64,000 bases of DNA. It comes from Chryseobacterium cucumeris. Lineage in GTDB: Bacteria; Bacteroidota; Bacteroidia; Flavobacteriales; Weeksellaceae. Each line of letters opens with the position of its first letter. The stretch's first letter is position 1. Below, one piece after another: positions 1 through 8,442 of the stretch. Location: the NCBI RefSeq assembly GCF_016775705.1, contig NZ_CP068760.1, forward strand, positions 1,302,001-1,366,000. The letters are read 5' to 3'. The translations under genes were made by a program, and so were the position numbers. Under the pieces are notes generated by a model that saw nothing but the letters and a program-made list of their open reading frames with translations, ran no database searches and was not told the DNA's origin.

Positions 1-1065
1 AAGAAGAATAATAGCATAAGCCAAGGGTTTGAACCAGTCTTTCACCGCAGATTCAAGAGCCTGAAGCTGCTGTGTATCATGGTTTTCAACAAAAGAAACT
101 GAGAATACCGGTTTCTTCTCCAGGAAGCTTCCTTTTAAAATCCGGCTCATATCGTAGTCTTTACCATCCTGTGATGCTTTGAAGAAATTATAATGCAGCG
201 GAGCATCAAAACAAGAGATAAGATCAGACATTTTATCGGAAAAATACTCAATTTTTTCTGCCTCGTCTTTCCAGAATTCGCCCAAAACAAAACATTCAGG
301 ATTCACTTCTGTTTTAATATAGGAGATCCAGTCTTTCAAAAAGTCGGAGGAGATATGTTTTAAGGCATCCAATCTGATTCCGTCTACTTTCGTTGTTTCC
401 ATATACCATCTGATCCATTTTTTCATTTCCTCCACAACATAAGGATTACGGTACTCTATGTCAGCTCCCATCAGATAATCATAATTACCGAACTGATGAC
501 TTACGGCATCTGTCCACTCCTCACCATATTCATTATGGATTTTAAAAACACCCTTCATCTCCTCTCCTTCTCTGATCACATAATCAATACCGCTGAAACA
601 GTGATGATCCCATATAAAATCCGAATACACTCCTTTTCTTCCCGGAAAAGTAAATTTCGTATAGGCTGAAACCTCCATATTTTCAGAGATTCTTTCATTA
701 CGGTTTTCTTCATTCAGCTGATGTACCATAATCTTTTCTTCTTCATCTCCTCCCATCCTATGGTTTAAAACAATATCTGCATATACAGACATTCCCGCTT
801 CATGCGCTTTCTCTATAGCCATTAAATATTCAGCTTTCGTCCCGTACCGGGTTGGTATGCAACCTTTCTGATCAAATTCTCCCAAATCGTAAAGATCATA
901 GACATCATAGCCACGGCCTTCCCTATTGAGACTGCATTTATTGGCAGGAGGAAACCATACGGCAGTAAATCCCAAATCTCTTAAATATTCTGCTTTTTCA
1001 GCAAATTCATTCCATAGGTTCCCGGGATGATACCAATGGAAAAACTGAATAATAACTCCGTTCAT
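1..1065 (-). CDS. Cytoplasmic alpha-amylase, GH13 (partial, C-terminus outside window)
   Basis: Endo-acting hydrolase of alpha-1,4-glucan bonds. The frame is open from the ATG at 1065 to the window edge (355 codons). It begins directly with the first barrel strand (MNGVIIQFFHWY) and has no signal peptide, so it should act in the cytoplasm. The GH13 catalytic residues are visible: nucleophile Asp233 in DGIRLDALKH, acid/base Glu263 in VLGEFW, and Asp330 in FVENHDTQ. Spacing and length point to the liquefying Bacillus/AmyA type of about 480 residues, so roughly 125 residues are missing. It is the last visible gene of a minus-strand run; the SDR stop lies 11 bp upstream. The ATG is the first in frame at a well-aligned N-terminus. 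Confidence 0.93.
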   Translation of the reverse strand, partial: MNGVIIQFFHWYHPGNLWNEFAEKAEYLRDLGFTAVWFPPANKCSLNREGRGYDVYDLYDLGEFDQKGCIPTRYGTKAEYLMAIEKAHEAGMSVYADIVLNHRMGGDEEEKIMVHQLNEENRNERISENMEVSAYTKFTFPGRKGVYSDFIWDHHCFSGIDYVIREGEEMKGVFKIHNEYGEEWTDAVSHQFGNYDYLMGADIEYRNPYVVEEMKKWIRWYMETTKVDGIRLDALKHISSDFLKDWISYIKTEVNPECFVLGEFWKDEAEKIEYFSDKMSDLISCFDAPLHYNFFKASQDGKDYDMSRILKGSFLEKKPVFSVSFVENHDTQQLQALESAVKDWFKPLAYAIILL

Positions 1066-1076
1066 ATCCGTTAAGA

Positions 1077-1829
1077 TTAACCGTTAACAATTAAACCTCC
1101 ATTAGGATGAAGAACCTGTCCCGTTATCTGTGATGAAGCATCTGTGGCAAGAAATAGAAAACTTGCTGCCACTTCTTCGGTAGAAGCATTACGTTCTAGC
1201 GGCGGTTTATTCTGACCTTCATCTTCTTCCCCGAATGTTTTTTCCGTGAGCGGCGTAGCTACCGGTCCGGGTGCAACAGCATTCACCCGTATTCCTTTAG
1301 GTTTAGCCTGCAGTGCCAATGAACGGGTGAACGAAACGATAGCGCCTTTGGTGGCTGAATAATCCAGTAATTCTTCATGTCCCAGATAGGCAGTAGCTGA
1401 AGTAGTATTGATAATAGAATCCCCTTGTTTTAAATGAGGGAATACGATCTTTGTCAGAAGGATCATTCCAATAATGTTGGAATCGAAAGTCTTGCGGATA
1501 TCCTCCTCTTTAAGATTTTCTATACTTTCACAGGGAACCTGGGTTCCGGCATTATTGATCAGGATATCTATTCCGCCCAGTTTGGAAACGACTTCATTAA
1601 CAACAGATTCACAAAATTTGCTGTCATTAATATCTCCTTCAAACGAAAGAACTTTTCTTCCTGTTTTTTTTATTTCATCCACTGTTTTCATGGCATCTTT
1701 GGCATCATGATAGTGTATGAAGGCAATATCAGCTCCTTCTTTAGCAAATAAAAGAGCGATGGCTTTACCAATTCCGCTGTCTGCTCCTGTAATAAGAACA
1801 GATTTATTTTTCAGTTGTAAATCTTTCAT
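1077..1829 (-). CDS. SDR family NAD(P)-dependent oxidoreductase
   Basis: Classical short-chain dehydrogenase/reductase of 250 residues; substrate unknown. Visible motifs are the nucleotide-binding TGADSGIGKAIA near residues 13-24, the NNAG structural motif, a Ser plus YSATK active site, and a PGPVATPL segment after it. The frame stays open upstream to 1940, but the ATG at 1829 (MKDLQLKNKS) gives the normal family N-terminus, and the longer version would run into the preceding CinA gene. It sits 31 bp after the CinA-type gene and 11 bp before the amylase, so co-transcription is likely. The sequence resembles the glucose-1-dehydrogenase/YhdF-like group, but that assignment is a guess. Confidence 0.9.
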   Translation of the reverse strand: MKDLQLKNKSVLITGADSGIGKAIALLFAKEGADIAFIHYHDAKDAMKTVDEIKKTGRKVLSFEGDINDSKFCESVVNEVVSKLGGIDILINNAGTQVPCESIENLKEEDIRKTFDSNIIGMILLTKIVFPHLKQGDSIINTTSATAYLGHEELLDYSATKGAIVSFTRSLALQAKPKGIRVNAVAPGPVATPLTEKTFGEEDEGQNKPPLERNASTEEVAASFLFLATDASSQITGQVLHPNGGLIVNG

Positions 1830-1860
1830 AGTGTGATTATAGTTTATTATTGAAATAGTT

Positions 1861-2430
1861 TTATTCTTTGTTTTTCCGGTTCTTATCCAGTTCCAGCTTA
1901 AAACATCCCAGGATGAATTCACTGTAATAGAGCTGGGCATTAACAGGCTTGGTTCTGGAATGCAGATCTAATTTCTCTGAAAGAACCACTTTTCCTTTGT
2001 GCACAATGGCAAAGTAAGCGAAGAGCTTCCCTTCTGATTCTTCCACCGGAGTGGCATATCCTGTTACTCCAATAGACCAGTCGGTTTTGTATAGTTTACC
2101 TGCCTGCAACGCCATTGTCTCAGCAATATGAGGAGATACAGAGTTATATTGTCTGGCTTCCAGAGCATCTACATCAAGAAGATTTACCTTTTCTTCTAAA
2201 GTGTACGCTGTCATGCCGCCTTTAAAAAATTGAGAGGCATCCTTCATCTGGGAAAACGAAAACTGCAAAAATCCGGCTGTAACACTTTCAGCCGTTGAAA
2301 CGGTTTCCTGTCCGGAAAGAAGATACTCTCCGATACGTTTAAACAGTTTCTCGAGTTCTATGACGAAATACACCAGGGATTTCACTGACAGTGAATCAGC
2401 GTGGGCAATTTGAGAAGATTTTAAAATCAT
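1861..2430 (-). CDS. CinA C-terminal family nicotinamide-nucleotide amidohydrolase-like protein
   Basis: A stand-alone CinA-C domain (189 residues). Characterised members (PncC) deamidate nicotinamide mononucleotide in pyridine-nucleotide salvage. Family signatures are STAESVTAGFLQ near residues 45-56, the FKGGMTAYTLEEK segment, and SIGVTGYATP in the C-terminal half. It lacks the N-terminal molybdopterin-binding domain of full CinA. The first 25 or so residues are not obviously conserved, so a shorter start is possible; the ATG at 2430 lies 29 bp after the stop of the upstream iron-permease-like gene. Second gene in a minus-strand run of four. Confidence 0.85.
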   Translation of the reverse strand: MILKSSQIAHADSLSVKSLVYFVIELEKLFKRIGEYLLSGQETVSTAESVTAGFLQFSFSQMKDASQFFKGGMTAYTLEEKVNLLDVDALEARQYNSVSPHIAETMALQAGKLYKTDWSIGVTGYATPVEESEGKLFAYFAIVHKGKVVLSEKLDLHSRTKPVNAQLYYSEFILGCFKLELDKNRKNKE

Positions 2431-2459
2431 GCTATATATATATTATAATAGTATTAAGA

Positions 2460-2855
2460 CTATTTTTGCACGGGATCCTGTGAATGTTCTTTTTCTTGAG
2501 ATAGTTGTCCAAGTTTCTCATAATATTTGTGAAGCTTGTCCAGTTCTTCTTCCGTCAGATCTTCTATATCCACCAGCCTGTTGCTGGCCTTTTCATAGGA
2601 TGCTATCAATTCGTTGAGTTTTATCTGAATAGCCTTAGAGTCTTTATTCTGGGTTTTTTGAATCAGAAATACCATCAGGAAAGTAATAATAGTGGTACCG
2701 GTATTGATAACAAGCTGCCAGGTTTCTGAATAATTGAAAACAGGTCCGCAAACAGCCCACACAACTACCAGTAAACTGGCTCCCATAAAAGCACCCGGAC
2801 TTCCGGTTATACAGACAACACGATCTGAAAACCTTTCAAAAAAATTTTTTTTCAT
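2460..2855 (-). CDS. Low-affinity iron permease family small membrane protein
   Basis: Protein of 131 residues with two predicted membrane helices (about residues 15-35 and 45-65), followed by a charged, probably helical cytoplasmic tail rich in Glu and Lys. The N-terminus (FFERFSDRVVCITGSPGAFMGASLLVVVWAVCGP) followed by WQLVINTGTTIITFLMVFLIQ matches the bacterial low-affinity iron permease (FTR/Fet4-like) family; actual iron transport by these short bacterial members is not established. The ATG at 2855 is chosen over an upstream in-frame ATG at 3011 because the extra residues look like translated AT-rich leader. Likely first gene of the minus-strand run to the amylase. Confidence 0.8.
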   Translation of the reverse strand: MKKNFFERFSDRVVCITGSPGAFMGASLLVVVWAVCGPVFNYSETWQLVINTGTTIITFLMVFLIQKTQNKDSKAIQIKLNELIASYEKASNRLVDIEDLTEEELDKLHKYYEKLGQLSQEKEHSQDPVQK

Positions 2856-3229
2856 AAATAATACGATTTTGAATAAAATGGTAATACAAGTTATCAAAAC
2901 AACAGTATAAAAATTATGATTCAAGTCATCTCTGACTTTTAATACATAGCTATTATTATAGTATATTTTCCAAGAATATTTAGTTTTATTTAAAAATATG
3001 GAGAAGCACATAATTATTTTTATCCGTTAAAAACAAGGCCTTTTTTTGATCAATCTCTTTTGTAACAAATTGTAAACGAAAGATGTGGAATAATTAACAT
3101 ATTCAAAAAAGCGGGAAATAAAGCATATTCAAAAAACTGAATAAAATCACTTCGTTAAGATTTAATACTTAATTAAAAAATAATTATCCATCTTTGCAGC
3201 CTTAAAAATCAAACACGCTAGTTTATTTC
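2856..3229. other. Divergent intergenic region between iron-permease-like gene and TonB receptor
   Basis: About 370 bp, strongly AT-rich. The only signal seen is a near-consensus -7 element for the receptor gene at 3189-3196 (CATCTTTG against TAnnTTTG), 33 bp before its ATG. No clear -7 box for the leftward operon, no Fur-like palindrome and no ORF with coding character were seen. Confidence 0.5.
3189..3196 (+). promoter_or_regulatory. Putative -7 promoter element of the TonB receptor gene
   Basis: CATCTTTG matches the Bacteroidetes TAnnTTTG element at all but the first base. It would place the transcript start near 3201 with a leader of roughly 28 nt. No convincing -33 TTTG was found at the usual 19-20 nt spacing. 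Confidence 0.4.
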
Positions 3230-5839
3230 ATGAGCATTACTTTTAAAAAGCGACTTATTATAGCGCTTGTATTACCTACGGCCGCCATATATTATGGGCA
3301 GAATACGAAGGATTCTTTAGAGAAATCCAAATCTATTGATGAGGTTATGTTGGTAGGTAGAAACCTTTCCCAAACAGCCAAAGAGAGAAAAACACCTGTT
3401 GCGGTTTCCAACATTAAGGCTGCAGAAATTCAGGAGAAACTGGGAAACAGAGAATTCCCTGAAATTATGAAGTCTACTCCATCCGTTTACGTGACGAAAG
3501 TAGGTGGAGGATTCGGAGACAGCAGAATCAACATGAGAGGTTTTGATGGTGCCAACATTGCGGTAATCATCAACGGACAGCCGGTGAATGACATGCAGGG
3601 AGGTACCGTGTATTGGTCCAACTGGACCGGTTTGGCTGATATTGCCAGCAATATTCAGATCCAGAGAGGATTGGGTGCTTCTAAATTTGTAGTACCTTCT
3701 GTTGGAGGAACCATCAATATTGTAACCAAAGCTACCGATTCTGAGCAAAAAGCAATGATCAAAGGAGAAGTCGGAAACGATAACTACTCCAGAATTTCCG
3801 CCATGTACTCATCAGGGTTAAAAAACAAGTGGGGAACAACCGTATTGCTTTCCCGCTGGCAAGGTGACGGATACATCAACGGAACCAAAGGAGAAGGTTA
3901 TTCATGGTTTTTCTCAACAGGATTTAAGCCTAATGAAAAACATGCGTTCAATTTAATTGCAACCGGAGCACCACAGGTACACGATACGAGAAGATCTTCT
4001 GCAACTGGAGCCAATGTTGCCACTTTACAGCAATTTGAAACGTACGGAAGAAGATATAACCCTCAAACGGGAATGCTGAATGGTTCTCAATTCAATTTAG
4101 CTCCTAATTTCTATCATAAGCCTATCGCTTCTTTGAACTGGGACTGGACCATGAATGACAACCTGAAGTTATCTACAGTGGTTTACGGCTCATGGGGACG
4201 CGGCGGCGGCGGTACCGGACTTAACGGTTCTATCAAAAACGCTGCAGGACAAACCATGAATTTCATGAATTATGGTGCAGGAGGAGACGGTACCATCAAC
4301 TGGGATATGATTTACCGTTATAACAGAGGCGGTATGGTGACGGATTATAATGGAAATACCTTCCAGAAATCTACCTTTACGGCACCTGCAGGATCTCCCG
4401 GTGATTATAACGGCCAATATGTCTCTACTCTGAACGGAACCACTGGTATCGTGAGAAAGCAGAGTATCAATGCTCATGATTGGTATGGTGTAATTGCAGA
4501 CCTTAATTACAAAAAGAACAACTGGACTTTCAACGGAGGTATCGATCTTAAAACGTACAAAGGAGCATTGTATGACATTGTAACTGATATGTTAGGATCT
4601 GATGCGCTATTTGTTCCTTCTACAGCCAATGCGCCAAAAGGATATTATATTAATCAAACCGTAAAACCGGAACCGCTTACCAAGCTTAAAGATGCTCAGA
4701 AAGTATCCATACACAACGAAGGTCTTGTAAAATGGGCAGGGATCTACGGAATGGTTGAGTACAGCTCCGAAAAGTTAAGTGCATCCGTTCAGGGATCTGT
4801 TTCCGAGCAATATTACAAGAGACGAGATTATATGCTGTACACTCCAGGGAACCAGGAAACAAAATGGTATCACAAAACAGGTTATATTGTAAAAGGAGGT
4901 GCCAACTATAATATTGACGATCACCACAATGTATTTTTCAATACTGGAGTTATTTCAAGACAGCCTTTATTCAATGCTTTATTCCCTTCAAACCAGAATA
5001 TTTACAATGATGCCAAGAATGAAAGGATCTTCTCTGTGGAATTAGGTTACGGTTTCAAATCCCGTTATGTGGATGTGAACATCAATGCGTACAGAACACA
5101 GTGGGATGACCGATTCATTTCAAGAACATTCAATGCTACGGCTGCAGATGTTGCCAAATTCTCTCAGCTAACCCTTGGAAATGCTTATTTCTATAATGCA
5201 TTGAACGTTGGGCAACTACACCAGGGAATCGAATTGGAAGCAAAAGCAAGACCTTTCGCTAACCTTAGACTGAGAGGAATGGTATCATTGGGGAACTGGA
5301 AGTACAAAGGAAACGCTAACTTCAATATTCTTGATGTTCAGAACAACCAGGAAATAGCAGGAGCAACCGGAATGATCAATATCAAAGACCTGAAGGTTGG
5401 AGATGCGGCCCAGACAACAGCAAGCATCGGAGCAGATTACAATATTACCAAAGCTTTCAGTATCGATGCCAACTGGGAATATTATGACAAGCTGTATACT
5501 CAGTTCAACCCGATCAACTTCCTTACTGAAGCGGCAAGAGAAAAAGGAATTGTAAAACTGCCAAGCTATCATTTATTTGATGTAGGAGCTTCTTACAAAT
5601 TCACGCTTGATGCAAAAAAATCTTTGACATTGAGAGCAAACGTATACAACTTATTCAACAAATATTATATTTCTGAATTAAGCTCCAATATCTTTGCAGG
5701 CGATAAAATTGCCAATGGTCCGGATGCCGGAAAAACGTATCAGGAAGCTGGCAGAGTGTATCAGGGTGTTGCAGACGGGAATACAGGATTCCTTGGTTTC
5801 GGAAGAACCTGGTCTGTTGCAGCGACTTTGAGATTCTAA
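3230..5839 (+). CDS. TonB-dependent receptor
   Basis: Outer-membrane active transporter of 869 residues. A signal peptide (KKRLIIALVLPTAAIYYGQ) is followed by the plug domain: a TonB-box-like start (SIDEVMLVGR), TPSVYVTKVGGGFGDSRINMRGFDG, INGQPVNDMQGG, and VGGTINIVTK ending the plug near residue 165. A 22-strand barrel follows, ending in the aromatic terminus TWSVAATLRF. It lacks the N-terminal carboxypeptidase-D-like domain and has no adjacent SusD, which argues against a glycan-uptake pair; the substrate could be a siderophore, haem or another metal chelate but is not shown by the sequence. It is monocistronic: a strong hairpin terminator follows. Confidence 0.95.
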   Translation: MSITFKKRLIIALVLPTAAIYYGQNTKDSLEKSKSIDEVMLVGRNLSQTAKERKTPVAVSNIKAAEIQEKLGNREFPEIMKSTPSVYVTKVGGGFGDSRINMRGFDGANIAVIINGQPVNDMQGGTVYWSNWTGLADIASNIQIQRGLGASKFVVPSVGGTINIVTKATDSEQKAMIKGEVGNDNYSRISAMYSSGLKNKWGTTVLLSRWQGDGYINGTKGEGYSWFFSTGFKPNEKHAFNLIATGAPQVHDTRRSSATGANVATLQQFETYGRRYNPQTGMLNGSQFNLAPNFYHKPIASLNWDWTMNDNLKLSTVVYGSWGRGGGGTGLNGSIKNAAGQTMNFMNYGAGGDGTINWDMIYRYNRGGMVTDYNGNTFQKSTFTAPAGSPGDYNGQYVSTLNGTTGIVRKQSINAHDWYGVIADLNYKKNNWTFNGGIDLKTYKGALYDIVTDMLGSDALFVPSTANAPKGYYINQTVKPEPLTKLKDAQKVSIHNEGLVKWAGIYGMVEYSSEKLSASVQGSVSEQYYKRRDYMLYTPGNQETKWYHKTGYIVKGGANYNIDDHHNVFFNTGVISRQPLFNALFPSNQNIYNDAKNERIFSVELGYGFKSRYVDVNINAYRTQWDDRFISRTFNATAADVAKFSQLTLGNAYFYNALNVGQLHQGIELEAKARPFANLRLRGMVSLGNWKYKGNANFNILDVQNNQEIAGATGMINIKDLKVGDAAQTTASIGADYNITKAFSIDANWEYYDKLYTQFNPINFLTEAAREKGIVKLPSYHLFDVGASYKFTLDAKKSLTLRANVYNLFNKYYISELSSNIFAGDKIANGPDAGKTYQEAGRVYQGVADGNTGFLGFGRTWSVAATLRF

Positions 5840-5869
5840 TACAATATCATTTCAATAATGAAACTATTA

Positions 5870-5903
5870 AACAGGCTGCTCCTTTTTGGAACAGCCTGTT
5901 TTT
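5870..5903 (+). terminator. Bidirectional intrinsic terminator
   Basis: Inverted repeat 5870-5882 / 5888-5900 (AACAGGCTGCTCC with its near-perfect complement, one mismatch) around a TTTTT loop, followed by T residues. It lies between the convergent TonB receptor and YdeI-like genes. Confidence 0.85.
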
Positions 5904-5929
5904 ATATCTATTAATCATCAATAAGAAAA

Positions 5930-6511
5930 TTAAAAGTTTTTCGGCTTCCTGTTCTGAGCGGCCTGTCTCGCGATTTCATCTATACGGTTTTTTCTCGTTT
6001 CCGGTCTTTTGGCCAACACAATCCATTGCAGCATCATTTTTTTTACAGACTTGCTCAAACTTTGAAAAAAGGCTTCAGAACCTTCATGAATTTTAAATGC
6101 TTCATTCAGATCTTCCGGGATTATCAGGTCTTCCACACTGTCTAAAATAGTCCAGGAGCCGTTTTCTTTGGCAATTCTGATGGTTTCAAATCCCGCTTTC
6201 ATCATCAGATTACTTTTGATCAGCTTCTGAACCTTCTCTTTATTGATTTTAGACCATGTACTCTTCGGCTTGCGTCTGCTGAATAACTGCATAAACGAGC
6301 CTTCATCAATAGTCTTTCTTGTGCTGTCAATCCAGCCGAAACAAAGCGCTTCATCTACCAGTTCGCTCCAGGAAACATTGGGTAAATTGGATTTTCTGGT
6401 ATTGCAGATCAGCCATACCGATTGTTCTGTATGATGATTCTCTTCCAGCCATTGCCGCCATTCTGCCCTGGTATTAACATTGAAAGTTTGTTTCTCTGCA
6501 ATTTTTCCCAT
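5930..6511 (-). CDS. YdeI/OmpD-associated family protein
   Basis: Soluble protein of 193 residues in the family annotated as YdeI/OmpD-associated or bacteriocin-protection protein. Family marks are AEWRQWLEENH at the N-terminus, the VDEALCFGWIDSTRKTID segment, FSRRKPKSTWSKINKEKV in the centre, and a basic C-terminal stretch (AKRPETRKNRIDEI). Biochemical activity is not known for most members; E. coli YdeI is linked to peptide and polymyxin stress, and transfer of that role to this protein would be conjecture. It stands alone between two intergenic regions. Confidence 0.85.
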   Translation of the reverse strand: MGKIAEKQTFNVNTRAEWRQWLEENHHTEQSVWLICNTRKSNLPNVSWSELVDEALCFGWIDSTRKTIDEGSFMQLFSRRKPKSTWSKINKEKVQKLIKSNLMMKAGFETIRIAKENGSWTILDSVEDLIIPEDLNEAFKIHEGSEAFFQSLSKSVKKMMLQWIVLAKRPETRKNRIDEIARQAAQNRKPKNF

Positions 6512-6673
6512 AGCTTTTATTTTATTGATGATGTAAAATTAAAATACTTTAGTGACAATAGTTTGTCAGTATTAAATATTTAATTTCATAATACGCAAAC
6601 TTATCTTCAAGAAATAAATTATAAATTAGGCAAAATAAATCATTAAAAAACATTCTATTTTTTTCACTTGGAT

Positions 6674-7300
6674 ATGGACAGAGAAACTATAGATTATATT
6701 ATCAGATATTTTAGCAAATTAATGACCAAGGATGAAGCTTTAGCACTGAATCATCATATGTATACTTTGAAGAGCTCTGAAAATACACGTATGAGAAATA
6801 TAATGATTGAGCGAGGCTGGATAAATTCTGATCCTGAAGTCATACAACTATTAGAACATGGATATGAAGTTTTTGAACAAAATGTTGTAACCCGGATCAT
6901 GAAAGAAACTCCTGAAAAAGTTTTTTTCAACAATTGTCCTAAATGCCACAAACTAGCCCGTACTCCACGTGCAAAGCAATGCAGATATTGTGGATATAAC
7001 TGGCATCATTTAACGGTTGCTCAATTTCAACTCAATAATACATTTCAAGTTACAGGAAGAATTTTTTTCTTATTAGGACAAATTGCAGAAGGTAAAATAA
7101 AAGAAGGACAAAGAATAGATTTAAGAATATTGGGTCTTAATAAAAAGCCTAAAATTCAATCCATTGAATTTGCCCTTACACGTCAAGACGGAAAAGCATG
7201 GGAAGATATTGCACTGGGTATAGCTGAGTTAACTGCAGAAGATAAAGAATATTTAATAGGTATCACACCTGCCAGAGATCCGCTTGACATCATAGAATAA
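6674..7300 (+). CDS. Unknown protein: zinc ribbon followed by a translation-factor-like beta-barrel
   Basis: Protein of 208 residues with no close family I can name. The N-terminal third is helical and charged. A CxxC-x(n)-CxxC zinc ribbon follows at about residues 88-113 (CPKCHKLARTPRAKQCRYCGYNW). The C-terminal 85 residues (FQLNNTFQVTGRIFFLLGQIAEGKIKEGQRI...) resemble the domain-2 beta-barrel of EF-Tu-type GTPases (compare the GRG.V..GR...G.I..GD pattern), but no G domain is present. I use the ATG at 6674; a TTG two codons upstream would also be in frame. The stop abuts the stop of the convergent MarR gene with no spacer. Function unknown. Confidence 0.7.
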   Translation: MDRETIDYIIRYFSKLMTKDEALALNHHMYTLKSSENTRMRNIMIERGWINSDPEVIQLLEHGYEVFEQNVVTRIMKETPEKVFFNNCPKCHKLARTPRAKQCRYCGYNWHHLTVAQFQLNNTFQVTGRIFFLLGQIAEGKIKEGQRIDLRILGLNKKPKIQSIEFALTRQDGKAWEDIALGIAELTAEDKEYLIGITPARDPLDIIE

Positions 7301-7783
7301 TTATTTTTTCACATTCTTCACCTGCAACGCTCTCTGATAAAAAGACTGATTGGCAATTTTCTCTTCTGCTTCATCAATCGCAGCAAGCAGATTATTTTGA
7401 TTGTCTGCGATATCTCCCAAAACCTGTGACATCAGTTCCCAAACGGGTTTCATTTTTTCAATGAGCGCCTGCCCTTTTGAAGTGAGTTTAAAAAGCCTTT
7501 TGCGTTCGTCCTGTTTATCTTTTTCCCATTGGATCAACTCCTGCTTTTCAATTTCTTTGAGCAGTGTTATGGTGGACGGATGAGTATAACCGATCTCGTT
7601 GGCTATTTCTACTACACTTGCTATTTCTTTTTTATAAATGGTAAAAATAACCGGAAACCATTTCAGCTCAAAATCGATTCCAAATGCTTTATAGATCAAT
7701 GCTCCGTCTTTCCTCAATTGTTCACTGAGGCGGTGCAGCCTTGTGGATATGGCAAGAATTCCTGCTTCGTTGATTACATTCAT
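7301..7783 (-). CDS. MarR family transcriptional regulator
   Basis: Winged-helix regulator of 160 residues. The MarR fold is visible as VVEIANEIGYTHPSTITLLKEIEKQELI (helix-turn-helix) followed by the wing DKQDERKRLFKLTSKGQALIEKM. MarR proteins bind palindromes as dimers and usually repress their own operons. It is the second gene of a two-gene operon with the GNAT gene 2 bp upstream, a pairing that recurs in Bacteroidetes. The likely operator is the perfect palindrome at 8298-8309 inside the operon promoter. Ligand and wider targets are unknown. Confidence 0.9.
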   Translation of the reverse strand: MNVINEAGILAISTRLHRLSEQLRKDGALIYKAFGIDFELKWFPVIFTIYKKEIASVVEIANEIGYTHPSTITLLKEIEKQELIQWEKDKQDERKRLFKLTSKGQALIEKMKPVWELMSQVLGDIADNQNNLLAAIDEAEEKIANQSFYQRALQVKNVKK

Positions 7784-7785
7784 AT

Positions 7786-8274
7786 TCAGTCAAGATTTAA
7801 GTGGTAAAAAACATCATCGGCACTCATTAAAGGAAATTTTACGGGAAGATTGCTTTTCTCAATCTTTACAAATTCATTCCTTTCATAGAAACGCTGAGCT
7901 GCTTTCAGTACCGTTATGGTTCCCAGATATAGATCATCAATTCTGTTTTCACGGCAGAAAGAAATTAAAACTTCCAGTAATTTCTGGGCAATATTCAGTT
8001 CTTTTCCTCTGAATTCCTTTTTAACAAACATTTTTCTGATGGCTCCTGCCCTTTCGTCAAATTTAACCAATGCTATAGAACCTACCAGCTGATTATCTAC
8101 AAAAGCACCCCAAAAGTTGCCTCCGGCTTCCATGTAAAAACTTTCTATCTGCAAAAGATCAGGCTGATCTTCTATGGTAATCGGAATATTAAACTCTTTT
8201 TGCTGGATCGTCAAAATCAGATCAATAGCCTGTTCCGAATAAGAATTTCCGATGGGTTGTATTTCTAATTTCAT
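7786..8274 (-). CDS. GNAT family N-acetyltransferase
   Basis: Acetyl-CoA-dependent acyltransferase of 162 residues; acceptor unknown. The GNAT core is visible: beta4 GSIALVKFDERAGAIRKMFVKKEFRGKE supplies the acetyl-CoA pyrophosphate-binding loop (here KKEFRGKELNIAQKLLE, close to the Q/RxxGxG/A motif), and the C-terminal half has the LGTITVLKAAQRFYERNEF segment typical of the last motif. It is the first gene of an operon with a MarR regulator, separated by 2 bp. In related MarR-GNAT fusion and operon pairs the enzyme and regulator respond to a common small molecule; that is inference here. Confidence 0.88.
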   Translation of the reverse strand: MKLEIQPIGNSYSEQAIDLILTIQQKEFNIPITIEDQPDLLQIESFYMEAGGNFWGAFVDNQLVGSIALVKFDERAGAIRKMFVKKEFRGKELNIAQKLLEVLISFCRENRIDDLYLGTITVLKAAQRFYERNEFVKIEKSNLPVKFPLMSADDVFYHLNLD

Positions 8275-8294
8275 AGTGTTTACCTTTTAAAGTA

Positions 8295-8326
8295 CAAAAC
8301 TACGTAGTTGAATACATAAATACAAA
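8295..8326 (-). promoter_or_regulatory. Promoter of the GNAT-marR operon (TTTG-N20-TAGTTTTG)
   Basis: On the minus strand a -33 TTTG (8326-8323) is followed after 20 nt by TAGTTTTG (8302-8295), a perfect TAnnTTTG -7 box. The predicted start lies 15-20 nt before the ATG at 8274. It overlaps the palindrome at 8298-8309. Confidence 0.75.
8298..8309. promoter_or_regulatory. Candidate MarR operator palindrome
   Basis: AACTACGTAGTT is a perfect 12-bp palindrome that overlaps the -7 box of the GNAT-marR promoter. A dimer bound here would block RNA polymerase, as expected for autorepression. The link to this MarR protein is inferred from position. Confidence 0.6.
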
Positions 8327-8442
8327 TCAATTCTTCTTTTTAAAAAATTTTAACACTAAATTTTCAAAGCCGGAATTTCTACATGATGATATTTATGTAA
8401 TTTCCTCAAAAAAATAATACCATTCAAAACTTCACTTTAAAA

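Noticed and set aside
1829-1940. Longer SDR start at 1940
   Set aside because: The extra 37 residues overlap the end of the CinA-type gene and do not fit the SDR N-terminus; the ATG at 1829 does.
3230-5839. SusC-type glycan transporter
   Set aside because: The receptor lacks the N-terminal carboxypeptidase-like domain, and no SusD-like lipoprotein follows it.
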